From: Brevundimonas subvibrioides
GTDB lineage: Bacteria; Pseudomonadota; Alphaproteobacteria; Caulobacterales; Caulobacteraceae
Length of the DNA: 64,000 bases
NCBI RefSeq assembly: GCF_002280785.1
Contig: NZ_NCEQ01000001.1
Span: 248,001-312,000, forward strand
Direction of reading: 5' to 3'
Shown here: one piece after another, positions 33,453-41,752 of the stretch
How positions within the stretch are numbered: position 1 is the first letter of the stretch
How the letters are laid out: each line of letters starts with the position of its first letter
Notes under the pieces: model-generated
Told to the model about the DNA's origin: nothing
What the model saw: only the letters and a program-made list of their open reading frames with translations
Databases searched by the model: none
Program-made: the position numbers and the translations under genes

Positions 33453-33878
33453 TCAGTCGGTTGGCGCACTTGTGGGCCAGTTCAGGCCGAACACACCGTA
33501 GCTGGACAAGATTTGAGGCGCGTCCCCGGCCTCCCCGGGCTGCACGCCCGTGGCGTGGAAGAACTCGAAATTCACGCCCGACGGCGTGCACACGAGGCTG
33601 ATCCGGGTCGGCTCGTTCAACCGGGTGAACAGGGACAGAAACGGCCCATCTGGTCGAAGAGGCTGGCGGCGTCCATCCAGGATCGCGGTGACGCGGGCAG
33701 GCCCTTCGACACCATCACTGGAACGCACAATCTCAAGCGCGGCGGTCCGACCGTCGCAGTCACCGCTGGTGACAGTCTTGAGCCCGGTGGCCGGTCGCGA
33801 CCCCACGTCCTCGGCTCTCGCCGCAGTGGTCAAGCCCAGCATGAGCATGCCGATTATCGGGAGGATCGTTTGACGCAT
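33453..33878 (-). CDS. Secreted hypothetical protein
   Basis: 141 residues. Signal peptide MRQTILPIIGMLMLGLTTAARA cleaved at A-R-A. The mature part has two Cys (SGDCDGRTAALEIV and SLVCTPSG), which may form a disulfide, and a beta-rich pattern (ARVTAILDGRRQPLRP, FLSLFTRLNEPTRISLVC). No known domain is recognised. Not clearly in an operon; the region around has somewhat lower GC than its neighbours. Confidence 0.6.
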   Translation of the reverse strand: MRQTILPIIGMLMLGLTTAARAEDVGSRPATGLKTVTSGDCDGRTAALEIVRSSDGVEGPARVTAILDGRRQPLRPDGPFLSLFTRLNEPTRISLVCTPSGVNFEFFHATGVQPGEAGDAPQILSSYGVFGLNWPTSAPTD

Positions 33879-33943
33879 GGATCACCGATTGTTTTAAGTA
33901 GCGGACACTCTGGCATCCGCAATCATCAGTTGTCCACTGGACT

Positions 33944-34462
33944 CTAGCGCGGCGCGGCCTTGGCCCCCTCACGACCCTCGCCTGGGCCGCTGTCTCCACC
34001 GCCTTTGCTGCGACGGAGGATCTGGGCGAAGGCCGCGCGTTCGGCCGGCTCCAGCGTGCCGAGGATGGTCAATGTGTCGGCTTCCAGCCGCCGGCGACCG
34101 CGAATCTCGGCCGCGCGGGACTGGTCCAGCAGTCGTTCGACGAGCGCCCGATCATAGGGCTCGGCGGCGGCGGCGGCGATCGCCTGACGGCGCGCTTCAC
34201 GCGCCTGCTGGAAGTCCGGACGGGCGGCCATGCCCGCCTCTCTCAGCGACTGACGCACACGGCCGCGAACCTCGGGATCGAGCGCCGCGACCAGTTCGCG
34301 CGGCGAGGCGCGATACTCGTCCCCCGCCTTGCCGTCCATGCGGCGTTCGATTCGATCCTGTCCCGTCAGGGCCGTATAGGCGGCGGTCGCGGCAAACAGG
34401 TTCACGGCGACGGAGGCGGCCAGGGCGACGCCGAGACCGATGGCGAGGGTGCGCATGTTCAT
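33944..34462 (-). CDS. Periplasmic metal-sensor-like protein (Metal_resist/CnrX-like)
   Basis: 172 residues from MNMRTLAIG. An N-terminal membrane anchor (residues 5-30) is followed by a long four-helix-type periplasmic part: PRELVAALDPEVRGRVRQSLREAG, FQQAREARRQAIAAAAAEPYD, VERLLDQSRAAEIRGRRRLEADTLTILGTL, PAERAAFAQILRR. The spacing is that of the heavy-metal-resistance/CpxP-Spy-like family that includes CnrX. The ATG overlaps the upstream anti-sigma gene by 4 bp. Third gene of the sigma/anti-sigma/sensor operon, so it probably senses an envelope signal. Whether it binds metal is unproven; there are few His or Met. Confidence 0.7.
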   Translation of the reverse strand: MNMRTLAIGLGVALAASVAVNLFAATAAYTALTGQDRIERRMDGKAGDEYRASPRELVAALDPEVRGRVRQSLREAGMAARPDFQQAREARRQAIAAAAAEPYDRALVERLLDQSRAAEIRGRRRLEADTLTILGTLEPAERAAFAQILRRSKGGGDSGPGEGREGAKAAPR

Positions 34463-34896
34463 CCCAGCACCTCGGTCTCGTCGAAGCTCAACATGGCCTG
34501 GTCGAGCACGGCGTCGGCCTGGCTCTGCGCCGCCAGATGGCCGCCCAGATTGGCGCCGAAGACCACGCCGGCGCAGGCCGCGGCGGCCCAGCTCGCCCCC
34601 CCGATCCACAGCAGCTTGCGTAGCGAAGGCCAAGCGGCGCGCGCCTTCAGGTTCGCCGCTACGGCCGAGGCAAGGACACGATCCCGCAGGTCCATGGACA
34701 CGGCGGGATTGGGGGATGCGAACAGGGCGGCGTCGGTCTGGCGCGCGTCGAACAGCGCACGTCCGGCCTCGAGCGGATGGGTTTCGATCCATGCGCCCGC
34801 GGCGTCGCGCTCGCTCTCGGGCCAGCGACGGACATCGCCCCCATAGGCTGCGGCCAGTTCGCCGATACGCGTCTCGTCCATGCCCTCGCGGGTCAT
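34459..34896 (-). CDS. Anti-sigma factor-like membrane protein
   Basis: 145 residues. The cytosolic N-terminus (MDETRIGELAAAYGGDVRRWPESERDAAGAW, LEAGRALFDARQTDAALF) is followed by one transmembrane segment at about 95-115 (LLWIGGASWAAAACAGVVFGANL) and a short periplasmic tail ending FDETEVLG. Coupled by 4-bp overlaps to the ECF sigma gene before it and to the periplasmic sensor-like gene after it. The layout and topology are those of an anti-sigma factor such as CnrY. No zinc motif (HxxxCxxC) is present. Confidence 0.68.
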   Translation of the reverse strand: MTREGMDETRIGELAAAYGGDVRRWPESERDAAGAWIETHPLEAGRALFDARQTDAALFASPNPAVSMDLRDRVLASAVAANLKARAAWPSLRKLLWIGGASWAAAACAGVVFGANLGGHLAAQSQADAVLDQAMLSFDETEVLG

Positions 34897-35474
34897 CGTC
34901 GTACTCCTTCGACCGCCGGCTCCGCGCCGGGGGCCAGATGCGCCAGCGTCTGCCTCAGGGTCCTGCGACCCCGCGACAGCAGGCTTTCCAGCGCCTCGAT
35001 ACTGACCGACATCAGGCCGGCGGCCTCGATATTGGTCAGTTCCTGATAGTGACACAGCACAATGGCCTCGCGCTGGCGCTGCGGCAGGGCGGCCAGGGCC
35101 CGGTCCACCTGCGCGCCCAGCTGGGCCGTCATGATCCCGCGATCCGGGGCCGGCCCCTCGTCGGGCCGATCCGGAGAAATCTCGGTCGGAACCTCGCGTC
35201 GCCGACGGAGCCGATCATAGCAGAGGTTCAGCGCCACCCGGTGCAGCCAGGTGTCGAACTTCGCCTTGCCCGGGGTCCAGCGCGGCGCCTGTTTCCAGGC
35301 TCTCAGCAGGGCTTCCTGCGCCACGTCCTCGGCCTCGGCGGGGTCGCCCAGCATCCGCTGGGCCAGGGCCAGCATGCGCGGGAGTTTGCGCGCCACCATG
35401 GCCTGAATGGCCGCCGGGTCGCCCTGACCCACGCGGCGCACCAGGTCCTCGTCGGGGTCGGCGACAGAGGCCAA
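34893..35474 (-). CDS. ECF-family RNA polymerase sigma factor
   Basis: 193 residues from a TTG at 35474. Region 2: VARKLPRMLALAQRMLGDPAEAEDVAQEALLRAWKQAPRW, then FDTWLHRVALNLCYDRLRRRR. Region 4: ALAALPQRQREAIVLCHYQELTNIEAAGLMSVSIEALESLLSRGRRTLRQ, a clear helix-turn-helix. The start is uncertain: there is no in-frame ATG near, and the frame stays open up to 35666. First gene of a three-gene operon with its anti-sigma factor and a periplasmic sensor; such operons are usually autoregulated. Confidence 0.88.
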   Translation of the reverse strand: MASVADPDEDLVRRVGQGDPAAIQAMVARKLPRMLALAQRMLGDPAEAEDVAQEALLRAWKQAPRWTPGKAKFDTWLHRVALNLCYDRLRRRREVPTEISPDRPDEGPAPDRGIMTAQLGAQVDRALAALPQRQREAIVLCHYQELTNIEAAGLMSVSIEALESLLSRGRRTLRQTLAHLAPGAEPAVEGVRR

Positions 35475-35550
35475 ACGGTCCCTTTCCGGGCGAGAATACA
35501 GGCGGGCGAACGGGCGGGACGGCCAGGGAAGTGCGACCGTCCCCACCCTC

Positions 35551-36159
35551 TTACTCCGAAGCGGGCGCCGAAGGCGACGCCCGGCGCGCGGCGCGACGCT
35601 CGTGGCGCTGCTCACGCATGGTCTGGCGGGCCGCCGTGCGTTCATCCGCGGTGATGAAGCCGTCACGGTTGGCGTCGACCCTGTCGAACCGGGCCGTCAG
35701 ACGGGTCTGGACATCGGCGATGGCCACGGGACCGCGCGCCTCGGAGCCCTCACCCCGTGCGCCGCCGTACCCTCGACCGCCGCGATGGCCGCGCATGCCG
35801 TGACGCGCCCCGCCCTCCGCGCGGTCGCCGCGCATCGGGCGGGCAGCGGTGAACTCCTCGCGGCTGACGGCGCCATTACCGTCCGTGTCGAGCGTCTCGA
35901 AGCGGGCGGAGACGCGCTGGTTGCGGCGCGTGTCCATGCCCGACCGGCGCTCCTCGGCGCTGATCGAACCGTCGCGGTTGGCGTCGATGGCAGTCAGGCC
36001 GGCGATCCGGCCGTCCACGAACTCGGCGCGGCTGATCCGGCCGTCACCGTCGGCGTCGCCACGGGCGCCCCGCGTCTGCGCCTGCTGGGCCATGGCGGCG
36101 CCTGCGGTCAGGACGGCCAGAACGGCGGCGGCGCCGGCGGCCAGGGTGGATTTCCTCAT
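35551..36159 (-). CDS. Exported EF-hand calcium-binding protein
   Basis: 202 residues. Signal peptide MRKSTLAAGAAAVLAVLTAGAAMA. Four EF-hand loops are visible: DADGDGRISRAEF (about 36-48), DANRDGSISAEE (59-70), DTDGNGAVSREEF (91-103) and DANRDGFITADE (162-173). Between loops three and four lies a Gly/Arg/His-rich linker. All Ca-coordinating Asp/Asn/Glu positions are filled. It sits just upstream of the ECF operon on the same strand, separated by 76 bp, so it might share its signal or be a target; no promoter motif proves this. Confidence 0.85.
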   Translation of the reverse strand: MRKSTLAAGAAAVLAVLTAGAAMAQQAQTRGARGDADGDGRISRAEFVDGRIAGLTAIDANRDGSISAEERRSGMDTRRNQRVSARFETLDTDGNGAVSREEFTAARPMRGDRAEGGARHGMRGHRGGRGYGGARGEGSEARGPVAIADVQTRLTARFDRVDANRDGFITADERTAARQTMREQRHERRAARRASPSAPASE

Positions 36160-36236
36160 CTGTTCGTCTCCGAAAAGAGCGGCCGCTCAAGCGTCCGCAA
36201 GACCCCCGTCCTGGAACTGTAACGGGCCAGTCCGGA

Positions 36237-39119
36237 CTATCCGTCGCTCCGGGAGGGCAGCGCCGTCTCGAACGCCTCCCGCGCGGCCTTGCGCACGCGC
36301 TCCAGACGGAGACGCAGGGCCGGGAAGTCCGCCTCCCCCGCCGCCTCGGCGAGGCGGGTTCGGAAGGTTTCCGACTCGGCCTCCGGATCGCCCTTGTCAT
36401 CAAAGGCGCAGGCGAGGAGCTGCGCCAGGGCCTGGTGCAGGGCCCAGGCGTCCTTGAGCGGCGGATCCCTTTCCAGCTGATCCAGGATCGAGACGCTCAG
36501 ACGTCCACCCTCGGCGGCCGTCTGCAACTGGCGGAACTGGCCGACGAACTCGGCATCGACCAGACCGCCGGGAACCAGCTTCAGGTCCCAGAAGCCCCTG
36601 GCCGGCCGCTCCCGATCCATCAGGTCGCGCATGGCCCGCACGTCGCCGGCCGTGTCCACCCCGGGCCGCGGACGACGCAGCGCCGCCTCGATGGCCGCCG
36701 TCACCTGGGCGCCGAACGCCGGCTCGCTGGCCCAGGCGACGCGGGCCCGGGTCAGGGCCATGAATTCCCAGGTCGCGGCCTCGTCCGAATAGTAGGTCTG
36801 GAACCCCGACAGCGGCACCGACACGGGCCCCTTCGACCCTGAGGGCCTGAGCCGCATATCGACCTCGTAGAGCCCCCCCTCGGCCGTATGCGCCGACAGG
36901 GCCGAGATCAGTCTCTGGGTGAAGCGGACGTAGAAGACGTCGGGCGACCAGCCCTTGGCGGCGGACACGGCGTCCGAGGGCGCGCCGTATACGGTCATCA
37001 GGTCGAGGTCCGATCCCGCCGTCATCTCCCCGGACCCGGCCTTGCCCAGGGCGATGACAGCCACCGCGCCCGGCATCGCTCCGCCCAGCCGTTCGGTTTC
37101 CGTCAGGGCCGCCGCCGACAGGGTGCGCATGACCGCGTCGGCGAGGTTGGTGAATCCCTTGCCCGCCGCTTGCGGCCCCACCCGACCACTGAGGGTCTGC
37201 ATGCCGATGCGGAAGGCCTGTTCGCGATGCAGGCGACGCACGGCGTTCATCGCCCCTTCGAAATCCCCGGCGGCGGTCGCCTCCTCCGCCATCTGATCGA
37301 ACAGGCCGGTGTTGACGCCGAGTTCGGTGTCGAACCGGGCGTCGAGCATCGAGTCCAGCGCTGCCGGATAGCGGCCGAGGGTCCGCGCCAGTCGCGGGGC
37401 GAAGGCCATGACGCCGACGATCCGCTCGAACAGCTCGGGCTGGTTCAGGAACAGGGCCTGGACCTGAACCCCCGCCGACAGTCCGGCGAAGAAGACCGAA
37501 AACCGCTTGAAGGCCGCATCCGCCGCGCCGGTCCGGGCCAGGGCCGTCAGCAGGCGGGGGGCCAGCCGGGTGAACAGCTCGCGCCCCCGCACCGACCGCG
37601 TCGCGGAGATGCGGCCGTGGTGCCAGGAGCGGATGGTGTCGGCGACCGCGCCCGGATCGGAAAAGCCCATTCGCTCCAGGGTCGCCAGGGTCTCCGGGTC
37701 GTTGTCGACGCCGGTGAAGACGAGACTGCCGAACGGTGACGACAGCGCCTCCTCGCCCTCGAACAGGGCGCCGTAGCGGCGGTTGACGCCGATCAGCACG
37801 GCCTCGACCCCCGCATCGAAGGCCGCCAGGTCGCCCTGCCCCGCCAGGGCCGCGACGGCCGCGCGGCGCGCCGGATCGGCGGGCAGGATATGGGTCTGCT
37901 CGTCTTCGAGCATCTGCACCCGGTGCTCGAGGCCGCGAAGCTCGACATAGGCTCCGGTCATTTCGGCGGCGACGTCGGCGGGCAGGTGCCCTTTCGCGAC
38001 CAGGGCGGCGAGCGCATCGACCGTCCGGGAACTGCGCAGCGACGGATCGCGGCCGCCGAGGATCAGCTGCTGGGTCTGGGCATAGAACTCGATCTCGCGG
38101 ATGCCGCCGCGCCCGAGCTTCAGATTGGCGCCCGCCGCCTCCATCCCCTCGCCGGTCTTGTGGACGTGGATCTGGCGTTTGATCGACTGGATGTCGAGCA
38201 CGGCCTGATAGTCGAGGCTGCGCCGCCAGACGAAGGGGACCAGCGCCTTGAGGAACTCGGTCGCCGCGCCGAAATCGCCGCAGATGGCGCGGGCCTTGAT
38301 GAAGGCCGCCCGCTCCCAATTCTGGCCGACGCTCTCGTAGTAATCCAGCGCCATGGGCACGGTGACGACCGGCGGGGTCGAGGAGGGATCTGGACGCAGG
38401 CGAAGGTCGACGCGGAAGACATAGCCGTCGGCGGTGCGCTCGGACAGCAGCGACGCCACCCCCTGCGCCACCCGGTTCATCAGGCCCTGCGCCTCCGTGC
38501 CCTCGGCCAGCACCGGGGCCAGACGCTCGGGGTCGAAGAACAGGCTGAGGTCGATGTCGGAGGAATAGTTCAGCTCGAACGCGCCGTGCTTGCCCATGGC
38601 CAGGCCGAACAGGCCGGGAATGGGGCCGCGTGTGTCGTCGGCGGCGGTCAGGAGCTTGCCGCGTCGACGCAGATCCTCGGCCACGCCGGACAGGGCCGCC
38701 CGCGAGGCGACATCGGCGAACCGGCTCAGAGCGCCGGTGACCTGATCCAGGTCCCAGACCCCGCCGAGATCGGCCAGGGCCGTCAGCAGGTGCAATTCCG
38801 CCTTCAACCCCCGCAACGGCGAGCGCATATCGTCCGCGCCGCCGGTCAGGGCGATGGTGCGGTTGAGCACATCGTCCAGCCGGACCTCGGGCGCATCCGA
38901 CAGGATGGCGTGCAGCATGTCGGGCCATCGACGGGCGAGGCCGAACAGGTAGGGCGATGCGGAAAACACGGGCGCCAGGGCGGGCCAGACGCTGTCCAGA
39001 CAATCGCCCCGGCCGCCTTCGGACGCAGAACTGTACAGGCGCTCGCGCGCTCGCTCCGCCGCCTCGCCGTCAACGACCGGGCCGCAAGGCTTCAACCGGG
39101 GGCCGAGCGACGCCGTCAT
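36237..39119 (-). CDS. glnE: Bifunctional glutamine synthetase adenylyltransferase/deadenylyltransferase
   Basis: Adenylylates and deadenylylates glutamine synthetase in response to PII and glutamine. 960 residues, full length. Two nucleotidyltransferase domains are visible: the N-terminal GKHGAFELNYSSDIDLSLFFD (around residue 160) and the C-terminal GKAGSGEMTAGSDLDLMTVYG (about 680). Each has the G-S/D-x-D-x-D catalytic Asp pair. The central segment EIEFYAQTQQLILGG and the later LVDAEFVGQFRQL are GlnE-specific. The ATG overlaps the kinase gene upstream by 4 bp, extending the conserved block degP-RR-HK-glnE. Confidence 0.95.
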   Translation of the reverse strand: MTASLGPRLKPCGPVVDGEAAERARERLYSSASEGGRGDCLDSVWPALAPVFSASPYLFGLARRWPDMLHAILSDAPEVRLDDVLNRTIALTGGADDMRSPLRGLKAELHLLTALADLGGVWDLDQVTGALSRFADVASRAALSGVAEDLRRRGKLLTAADDTRGPIPGLFGLAMGKHGAFELNYSSDIDLSLFFDPERLAPVLAEGTEAQGLMNRVAQGVASLLSERTADGYVFRVDLRLRPDPSSTPPVVTVPMALDYYESVGQNWERAAFIKARAICGDFGAATEFLKALVPFVWRRSLDYQAVLDIQSIKRQIHVHKTGEGMEAAGANLKLGRGGIREIEFYAQTQQLILGGRDPSLRSSRTVDALAALVAKGHLPADVAAEMTGAYVELRGLEHRVQMLEDEQTHILPADPARRAAVAALAGQGDLAAFDAGVEAVLIGVNRRYGALFEGEEALSSPFGSLVFTGVDNDPETLATLERMGFSDPGAVADTIRSWHHGRISATRSVRGRELFTRLAPRLLTALARTGAADAAFKRFSVFFAGLSAGVQVQALFLNQPELFERIVGVMAFAPRLARTLGRYPAALDSMLDARFDTELGVNTGLFDQMAEEATAAGDFEGAMNAVRRLHREQAFRIGMQTLSGRVGPQAAGKGFTNLADAVMRTLSAAALTETERLGGAMPGAVAVIALGKAGSGEMTAGSDLDLMTVYGAPSDAVSAAKGWSPDVFYVRFTQRLISALSAHTAEGGLYEVDMRLRPSGSKGPVSVPLSGFQTYYSDEAATWEFMALTRARVAWASEPAFGAQVTAAIEAALRRPRPGVDTAGDVRAMRDLMDRERPARGFWDLKLVPGGLVDAEFVGQFRQLQTAAEGGRLSVSILDQLERDPPLKDAWALHQALAQLLACAFDDKGDPEAESETFRTRLAEAAGEADFPALRLRLERVRKAAREAFETALPSRSDG

Positions 39120-40525
39120 TGGGCCGCAGCCGGCAGGACCAGGGCGACGCGCAGGCCCGGCCCGGATCCGCCATAAGCGCCGGGGCCCTCATCCAGCTGG
39201 ATGCGGCCCATGTGCGCCTCCATCACAGCCCCGACCAGAGACAGGCCCAGACCGGAGCCGGCCTCGGTGCGACTGTTGTCGAGGCGGACGAACCGCTCGA
39301 TGACCCGGCCGCGATCCTCTTCCGGCACGCCCGGCCCGGTGTCGGTGACGGAGAATTCGATCTCGCCCGAAGACCGCCGGCGCGCGCGCAGCATGACCGC
39401 CCCGCCGACCGGCGTGTATTTGATGGCGTTGTCGATGACATTGGCCAGGGCCTGGGCCAGGAACGGCCGCGCCCCCTCGATCATCAGGCCGCGCTCGATC
39501 TCGGCGGAGAAGTCGAGCCCCTTGTCCTCGGCCGCCGGCTCGTACAGCTCGGCCATGTCCGCGGCCAGGTCGGCGGCGTCGAACACCGCAGCATCAGGCA
39601 CGCGCCCGGCCGCGGCCTGGAGCCGGGCGATGGCGAGCACGGTGTTGAAGGTCTTGAGCAGGGTGTCGGCCTCGTCCAGCGCGACCTGAAGCGCGTCGAC
39701 CCCGTCGATCCGCCCGCTCTCGGCGTCGATCAGGGCGACTTCCAGCCTGGCCCGCATGCGCGTCAGCGGCGACCTCAGATCGTGGGCGATGGCGTCGCCG
39801 GCGTGGCGGATCGAGGCCATGGAGGTCTCCAGCCGGTCCAGCATGCCGTTCAGCCCCTGGCCCAGCTCGTCCAGTTCGTCGCCGGACCCCCGCACCGCCA
39901 CCCGCGCTTTCAGGTCGCCGTCCTGCACGGAGCCGACGACCGCGTTCAGCCGCCCCATCGATCGTTCCAGATTGCGGCTGATCAGCAGACCTCCGCCCAG
40001 GCCGAGCAGCAGGACCATACCCATGGCCATCCACAGCGCCTGGGTCAGCCGGCCCAGATAGGCCTCGGTATCGCCCAGGGATTCCCCGACGATGAGCCCC
40101 TCGCCGCCCGCCAGCCGCACCTGGACGGCCCTCACCTGCGGCCGGATCACCCGACCGTCCGGATCGGTGTCGGTGATGGTGAAGGTGGTCCATTCCTCCG
40201 CACCCGGAGCCGCGTCGAACGGTGACACGTTGAGACTGCCGGTCCCGCGGGTCCCGTCCTTGCCGATCAGCTGGTAGACATAGGCGCTGCGAGTCAGGGT
40301 CCGGTCGATCAGCGCCACGTTCAGCGCATCGACGCCGCGGCTGTCATAGACGCCACGCAGGGTCTGCAACTCGCCCCGCACATCGGCCTCGGCCCGCGCC
40401 TGGGCCTCCGAGGCCGAGGCGACATAGACATAGGCCAGGATGGCGCTGGCCGCCGCCGCGAACAGCGCGAGGAACAGCAGCGTCAGCCTGAAGGGCGTGC
40501 GGCGAAAGAGGGACGGGAGACGCAT
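39116..40525 (-). CDS. Sensor histidine kinase
   Basis: 469 residues from MRLPSLFRRTPFRL. Two transmembrane helices (about 15-35 and 165-185) flank a periplasmic sensor region. HAMP domain about 186-240. The H-box is IAHDLRSPLTRMRARLE, the N-box NVIDNAIKYTPVGG, then TDTGPGVPEED and SGLGLSLVGAVMEAH. The frame can be extended 9 residues to 40552 (MKGRENSFL), but that part is encoded by the palindromic element, so the inner ATG is chosen. The cognate response regulator lies upstream, separated by the DUF559-carrying element. Confidence 0.88.
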   Translation of the reverse strand: MRLPSLFRRTPFRLTLLFLALFAAAASAILAYVYVASASEAQARAEADVRGELQTLRGVYDSRGVDALNVALIDRTLTRSAYVYQLIGKDGTRGTGSLNVSPFDAAPGAEEWTTFTITDTDPDGRVIRPQVRAVQVRLAGGEGLIVGESLGDTEAYLGRLTQALWMAMGMVLLLGLGGGLLISRNLERSMGRLNAVVGSVQDGDLKARVAVRGSGDELDELGQGLNGMLDRLETSMASIRHAGDAIAHDLRSPLTRMRARLEVALIDAESGRIDGVDALQVALDEADTLLKTFNTVLAIARLQAAAGRVPDAAVFDAADLAADMAELYEPAAEDKGLDFSAEIERGLMIEGARPFLAQALANVIDNAIKYTPVGGAVMLRARRRSSGEIEFSVTDTGPGVPEEDRGRVIERFVRLDNSRTEAGSGLGLSLVGAVMEAHMGRIQLDEGPGAYGGSGPGLRVALVLPAAAQ

Positions 40526-40532
40526 CAGGAAA

Positions 40533-40931
40533 CTATTCTCCCTCCCCTTCATGGGGAGGGTGGTCGGAGCGAAGCGGAGACCGGGTGGGGTGCGTCACAA
40601 GCGTGCGCCGGACAAATTCCACCACATCCCCGAGATTGTCCCGGATCGCCGCATTGTCGAACCGCAAGGTCATGAAGCCTTCCTCTGCGAACACGGCGTC
40701 CCTGATCCTGTCCTTCTGCGCCCGTTCCTCGGCTTCATGCGAGGCCCCGTCGACTTCGATGATGAGCCGGTGGCTGAAGCAGACGAAGTCCAGAAAGTAG
40801 CCCCGGACCGGAGCCTGCCGACGGAAATGATCGCCTTCGCGCCGCAGCGCCTTAAGGCCGACCCACAGACGCGCCTCGGGCGGCGTCATCGCCTTGCGCA
40901 TCGCTCTGGCCCTCGCCGTGACGTCGTTCAA
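40533..40931 (-). CDS. DUF559 endonuclease-fold protein inside a palindromic element
   Basis: 132 residues from a TTG at 40931 (GGGGAAG 8 nt upstream); alternatives are the ATG at 40901 or a start further upstream. The DUF559 core is clear: MTPPEARLWVGLKALRREG, HFRRQAPVRGYFLDFVCFSHRLIIEVDGASH, AQKDRIRDAVFAEEGFMTLRF. DFVC, EVDG and a following His match the PD-(D/E)xK/Vsr-like nuclease fold. The tail (after about residue 110, THPTRSPLRSDHPPHEGEGE) is encoded by the element's left hairpin arm. The gene occupies the centre of the element where other copies have 31-32 nt. Confidence 0.7.
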   Translation of the reverse strand: MNDVTARARAMRKAMTPPEARLWVGLKALRREGDHFRRQAPVRGYFLDFVCFSHRLIIEVDGASHEAEERAQKDRIRDAVFAEEGFMTLRFDNAAIRDNLGDVVEFVRRTLVTHPTRSPLRSDHPPHEGEGE

Positions 40932-40994
40932 GTCGTGGACTTCCCCACCCTGGCGGCTTCGCCGCCTGTCCCTCCCCAAAAAGGGGAGGGAGAA
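40536..40994. mobile_element. Composite palindromic element R7 (family A) carrying a DUF559 gene
   Basis: The left end TTCTCCCTCCCC (40536-40547) and right end GGGGAGGGAGAA (40983-40994) are exact 12-bp terminal inverted repeats. Each end holds the hairpin CCCTCCCC-N5-GGGGAGGG. Inner boxes GGGTGGGG (40583-40590) and CCCCACCC (40943-40950) flank a 352-nt centre containing most of the DUF559 gene, against 31-32 nt in R3 and R6. The right end touches the stop codon of the response regulator (40995-40997). It separates a regulator from its kinase. Confidence 0.7.
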
Positions 40995-41666
40995 TTAAGC
41001 CTCCAGCCGATACCCCGCCCCGCGCACCGTCTGCAGCATCGCCTTGTCGAAGCCCTTGTCGATCTTGGAGCGGAGGCGGCTGATGTGGACGTCGATGACG
41101 TTGGTTTGGGGGTCGAAATGGTATTCCCACACCTTCTCCAGCAGCATGGTGCGGGTCACCGACTGGCCGGCGTGGCGCATCAGGAACTCCAGCAGCTGGA
41201 ACTCGCGCGGCTGCAGGTCGATCTCGGAGGTTCCGCGATGGACGGTGCGGGCGATCAGGTTCATCTCCAGGTCGCCGACCTTGAGCACGGTCTGGACCCC
41301 GCCGGTCTCGCGACGGCGCGACAGGGCCTCGACCCGGGCGATCAGCTCGGCGAAGGCGTAGGGCTTGACCAGATAGTCATCGCCGCCGGCCTTCAGGCCC
41401 ATGACGCGATCCTCGACCTCGCCCATGGCGGACAGGAACAGGACCGGCGTCTGGTCGCCGTCCTTGCGCAGGGTCTCGACCATGCCGATGCCGTCCAGGC
41501 GGGGCATCATCCGGTCGACCACATAGACGTCGTAGTCGCCCTTCTGGGCCTCCAGCAGCCCATAGGCGCCGTCGATGGCGTGACTGGCCACGTGACCCGC
41601 CTCGGCCAGACCGCGCACCATCGCCTGGGCCGCCTCGGCGTCGTCCTCGACCACAAGAATCTTCAC
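40995..41666 (-). CDS. OmpR-type response regulator
   Basis: 223 residues. Receiver domain with Asp8/Asp9 and the phosphoacceptor Asp51 in VYVVDRMMPRLDG, then FLSAMGEVEDRV and the conserved Lys in DDYLVKPYAF. The C-terminal winged-helix DNA-binding domain spans about 125-220 (LQPREFQLLEFLMRHAGQSVTR, VIDVHISRLRSKID, VRGAGYRLEA). Pairs with the histidine kinase at 39116. It lies downstream of degP with a hairpin in between. Its last codon is followed at once by the palindromic element. Confidence 0.92.
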   Translation of the reverse strand: MKILVVEDDAEAAQAMVRGLAEAGHVASHAIDGAYGLLEAQKGDYDVYVVDRMMPRLDGIGMVETLRKDGDQTPVLFLSAMGEVEDRVMGLKAGGDDYLVKPYAFAELIARVEALSRRRETGGVQTVLKVGDLEMNLIARTVHRGTSEIDLQPREFQLLEFLMRHAGQSVTRTMLLEKVWEYHFDPQTNVIDVHISRLRSKIDKGFDKAMLQTVRGAGYRLEA

Positions 41667-41690
41667 AGGCCAGCCCCTCCGGAATCACAA

Positions 41691-41720
41691 TCGCCGCCGA
41701 CGGTAGTCCATCGGCGGCGA
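41691..41720 (-). terminator. Hairpin between degP and the response regulator
   Basis: TCGCCGCCGA (41691-41700) and TCGGCGGCGA (41711-41720) are perfect reverse complements around a 10-nt loop. There is no run of T after it, so it may be a weak or Rho-assisted terminator, or an attenuating hairpin between degP and the two-component genes. Confidence 0.5.
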
Positions 41721-41752
41721 CTTGGGGAGTTAAGGCTTGTTCAGGCTGCGGA

